DNA of 64,000 nt from Metabacillus sediminilitoris (GTDB lineage Bacteria > Bacillota > Bacilli > Bacillales > Bacillaceae), in the NCBI RefSeq assembly GCF_009720625.1, contig NZ_CP046266.1, forward strand, positions 2,489,501-2,553,500, read 5' to 3'. Positions 63,235 to 64,000 of the stretch are shown piece after piece (the stretch's first letter is position 1; the number at the start of each line of letters is the position of its first letter). Under the pieces are notes generated by a model. It worked only from the letters and a program-made list of their open reading frames with translations. It ran no database searches and had not been told where the DNA came from. Both the position numbers and the translations under genes were made by a program.

Positions 63235-63290
63235 TGCTGCGACAGCCTTTTTTCTTTATCATTCTTTAACTAAAGGTGTAGCTTGGTTCA
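63235..63290 (+). repeat. Dispersed repeat with IS110 group 1 target-like end
   Basis: GCTGCGACAGCCTTTTTTCT then TTCTTTAACTAAAGGTGTAG corresponds to the flanks of IS copy A (GGGCAGCCTTTTTTC ... TTCAACTA), unoccupied. Confidence 0.6.
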
Positions 63291-63387
63291 AGAAAAGAGA
63301 AATAAAACCAAAAACGCACCTTCTGAATTATTCTAAACCCATATTTTGGATTATATTTTATCTGCGATAATCGTTTAGGAGCTTATG

Positions 63388-63540
63388 ATGGAATTGTTTA
63401 CAGGTAAATTAATAATAATAGCTTAATTTTTATTGATCATTACAATGACTGAGACCCTAGCCTATTCAACTAGAATTTCAGGAACGAGAGTGCAGTTAAT
63501 TGCAACTGTAATATCCTTGTCTAGTACACTAGCCGTAATC
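63388..63540 (+). pseudogene. amj (lipid II flippase) N-terminal remnant
   Basis: TAGGAGCTT precedes ATG 63388. The frame reads MELFTGKLIIIA, TAA, FLLIITMTETLAYSTRISGT RVQLIATVISLSSTLAVI, which is the N-terminus of Amj (YdaH-type) lipid II flippases (IITMTETLSYxxRLAG). One nonsense codon is present and the gene is cut by an IS110 remnant near 63540. Another flippase such as MurJ must serve the cell. Confidence 0.72.
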
Positions 63541-63837
63541 TACTCGAACCTCTTTTGGTTATCCTGTTCACCGTTTCCTTGAACCTGACTTTCACCTTTG
63601 GCTACATCCAGACCAACGACTGGATTCATTGGTAAATCTCCTCCTCCAACATAAAAATCACCGATACCCCTAATTCCTAGTTGCTGTATCATAGCTTCGC
63701 TTGTTATACGAGATCTAAGTCCCAACCAGCCTCAAACACGTTTCTACAAGTAGGGGGAGAACTGTTTAGCTGACGGGATCGAGTCCCACGGGTATTTCGT
63801 TCTACCCCGGCTACCGTTATAATAAAACCATATAATT
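63540..63837 (-). mobile_element. IS110 group 2 remnant (non-coding end plus 17 codons)
   Basis: From the hairpin at 63838 leftward this matches the intact element at 51842: the whole upstream non-coding region (63630-63837) and the transposase start MNPVVGLDVAKGESQVQ from ATG 63629. After codon 17 the sequence is unrelated. It is inserted in or fused to the amj remnant. Confidence 0.78.
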
Positions 63838-63910
63838 AATGGTCAATCAGAAATATCTGGCTGACCTTATAATACGAACTGATGCTTTTCTTTAATAAGA
63901 AGTAAGCCTT
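63838..63910 (+). repeat. REP-like hairpin plus dispersed hairpin
   Basis: GGTCA (63841-63845) ... CTGGCTGACC (to 63866), TTATAATACG, then GCTTTTCTTTAATAAGAAGT AAGCC and a T run. Order and content match 41750-41825. Confidence 0.7.
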
Positions 63911-63952
63911 TTTTATGTCGCAATTGATGTGAATTCCGAGGGAGTGTAAAAG

Positions 63953-64000
63953 ATGAAAAAGCTAACAGAAGCAAAAATTTATGAGTTTGAATACGATTCA
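63953..64000 (+). CDS. Start of an unidentified gene, cut by window end
   Basis: GAGGGAGTG lies 7-14 bases before ATG 63953. Sixteen codons are visible (MKKLTEAKIYEFEYDS). Too short to assign. Confidence 0.55.
   Translation, partial: MKKLTEAKIYEFEYDS

Overview
The window looks like chromosomal DNA from a low-GC, endospore-forming member of the Bacillaceae (Bacillus in the broad sense). The evidence is an AT-rich composition, AGGAGG-type ribosome binding sites, sigma-A promoters, Fur and BirA operators of the B. subtilis type, a bioWAFDBI operon in B. subtilis order, and homologues of Fra, PaiA/PaiB, SinI, YpiB, DUF3231 and a gamma-SASP-like protein. No rRNA, tRNA, CRISPR array or prophage was seen. 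Species cannot be named from the sequence alone.

Layout. 1-370: edge of a PQQ-type sugar dehydrogenase gene. 1.0-10.1 kb: two complete Fur-controlled ferric-siderophore ABC importers (lipoprotein, two FecCD permeases, ATPase); the first also carries a FhuF-like 2Fe-2S reductase. 10.1-12.1 kb: gene decay (DoxX, LysE and AraC remnants, a frameshifted small gene). 12.2-13.7 kb: frataxin-like fra and a YdeI-family protein with a CDGSH tail. 13.95-15.55 kb: an IS110-family element. 15.7-16.4 kb: a small autoregulated Xre/membrane-protein pair. 16.6-20.1 kb: histidine utilisation (hutH plus a putative permease) behind a promoter with a cre-like site and a terminator/antiterminator leader. 21.7-24.8 kb: a BCCT betaine transporter and a histidine-ammonia-lyase homologue without the MIO triad, read here as a probable ergothioneine (histidine-betaine thiol) uptake and cleavage pair. 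26.9-31.2 kb: an organosulfur operon (ssuB, ssuC, FMN monooxygenase, ssuA) behind a 130-bp tandemly duplicated hairpin leader. 31.3-32.5 kb: remnants of an IS110 element and an arginase-family gene. 32.5-39.2 kb: the biotin operon with a BirA operator on its promoter. 39.6-51.8 kb: mostly small regulator-plus-enzyme cassettes (HxlR/nitroreductase, Xre/DUF4306, SinI-like, HAD, DUF3231, MarR-paiA-paiB, nitronate monooxygenase/MFS/LysR) separated by decayed membrane-protein genes. 51.84-55.06 kb: two different IS110-type elements side by side. 55.3-60.6 kb: ArsR-VOC pair, then a HAD/ROK/MFS/EIIA sugar cassette. 60.8-64 kb: a small unknown protein, MFS remnant, YpiB-like gene, methyltransferase, a decayed amj gene abutting an IS110 remnant, and the start of another gene.

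The strongest unusual signal is the relation between two IS110-type element families and a family of intergenic hairpin repeats. One family (copies at 13952-15550 and 53455-55062) sits at a CTA junction inside a repeat ending in TTCAACTAA. In each copy the upstream non-coding RNA region carries a 9-base string matching that copy's own right flank, and the two base differences between the flanks are reproduced exactly in the two RNAs. This is the behaviour expected of a programmable bridge-RNA target guide. The second family (one intact copy, two remnants) always lies beside the same GGTCA...CAGAAATATCTGG...TGACC hairpin, of which apparently unoccupied copies also exist.

Regulation is compact throughout: near-perfect palindromic operators sit on the promoters of the Xre, MarR, ArsR, ROK, LysR, Fur and BirA units, which suggests a series of self-contained, substrate-responsive cassettes.
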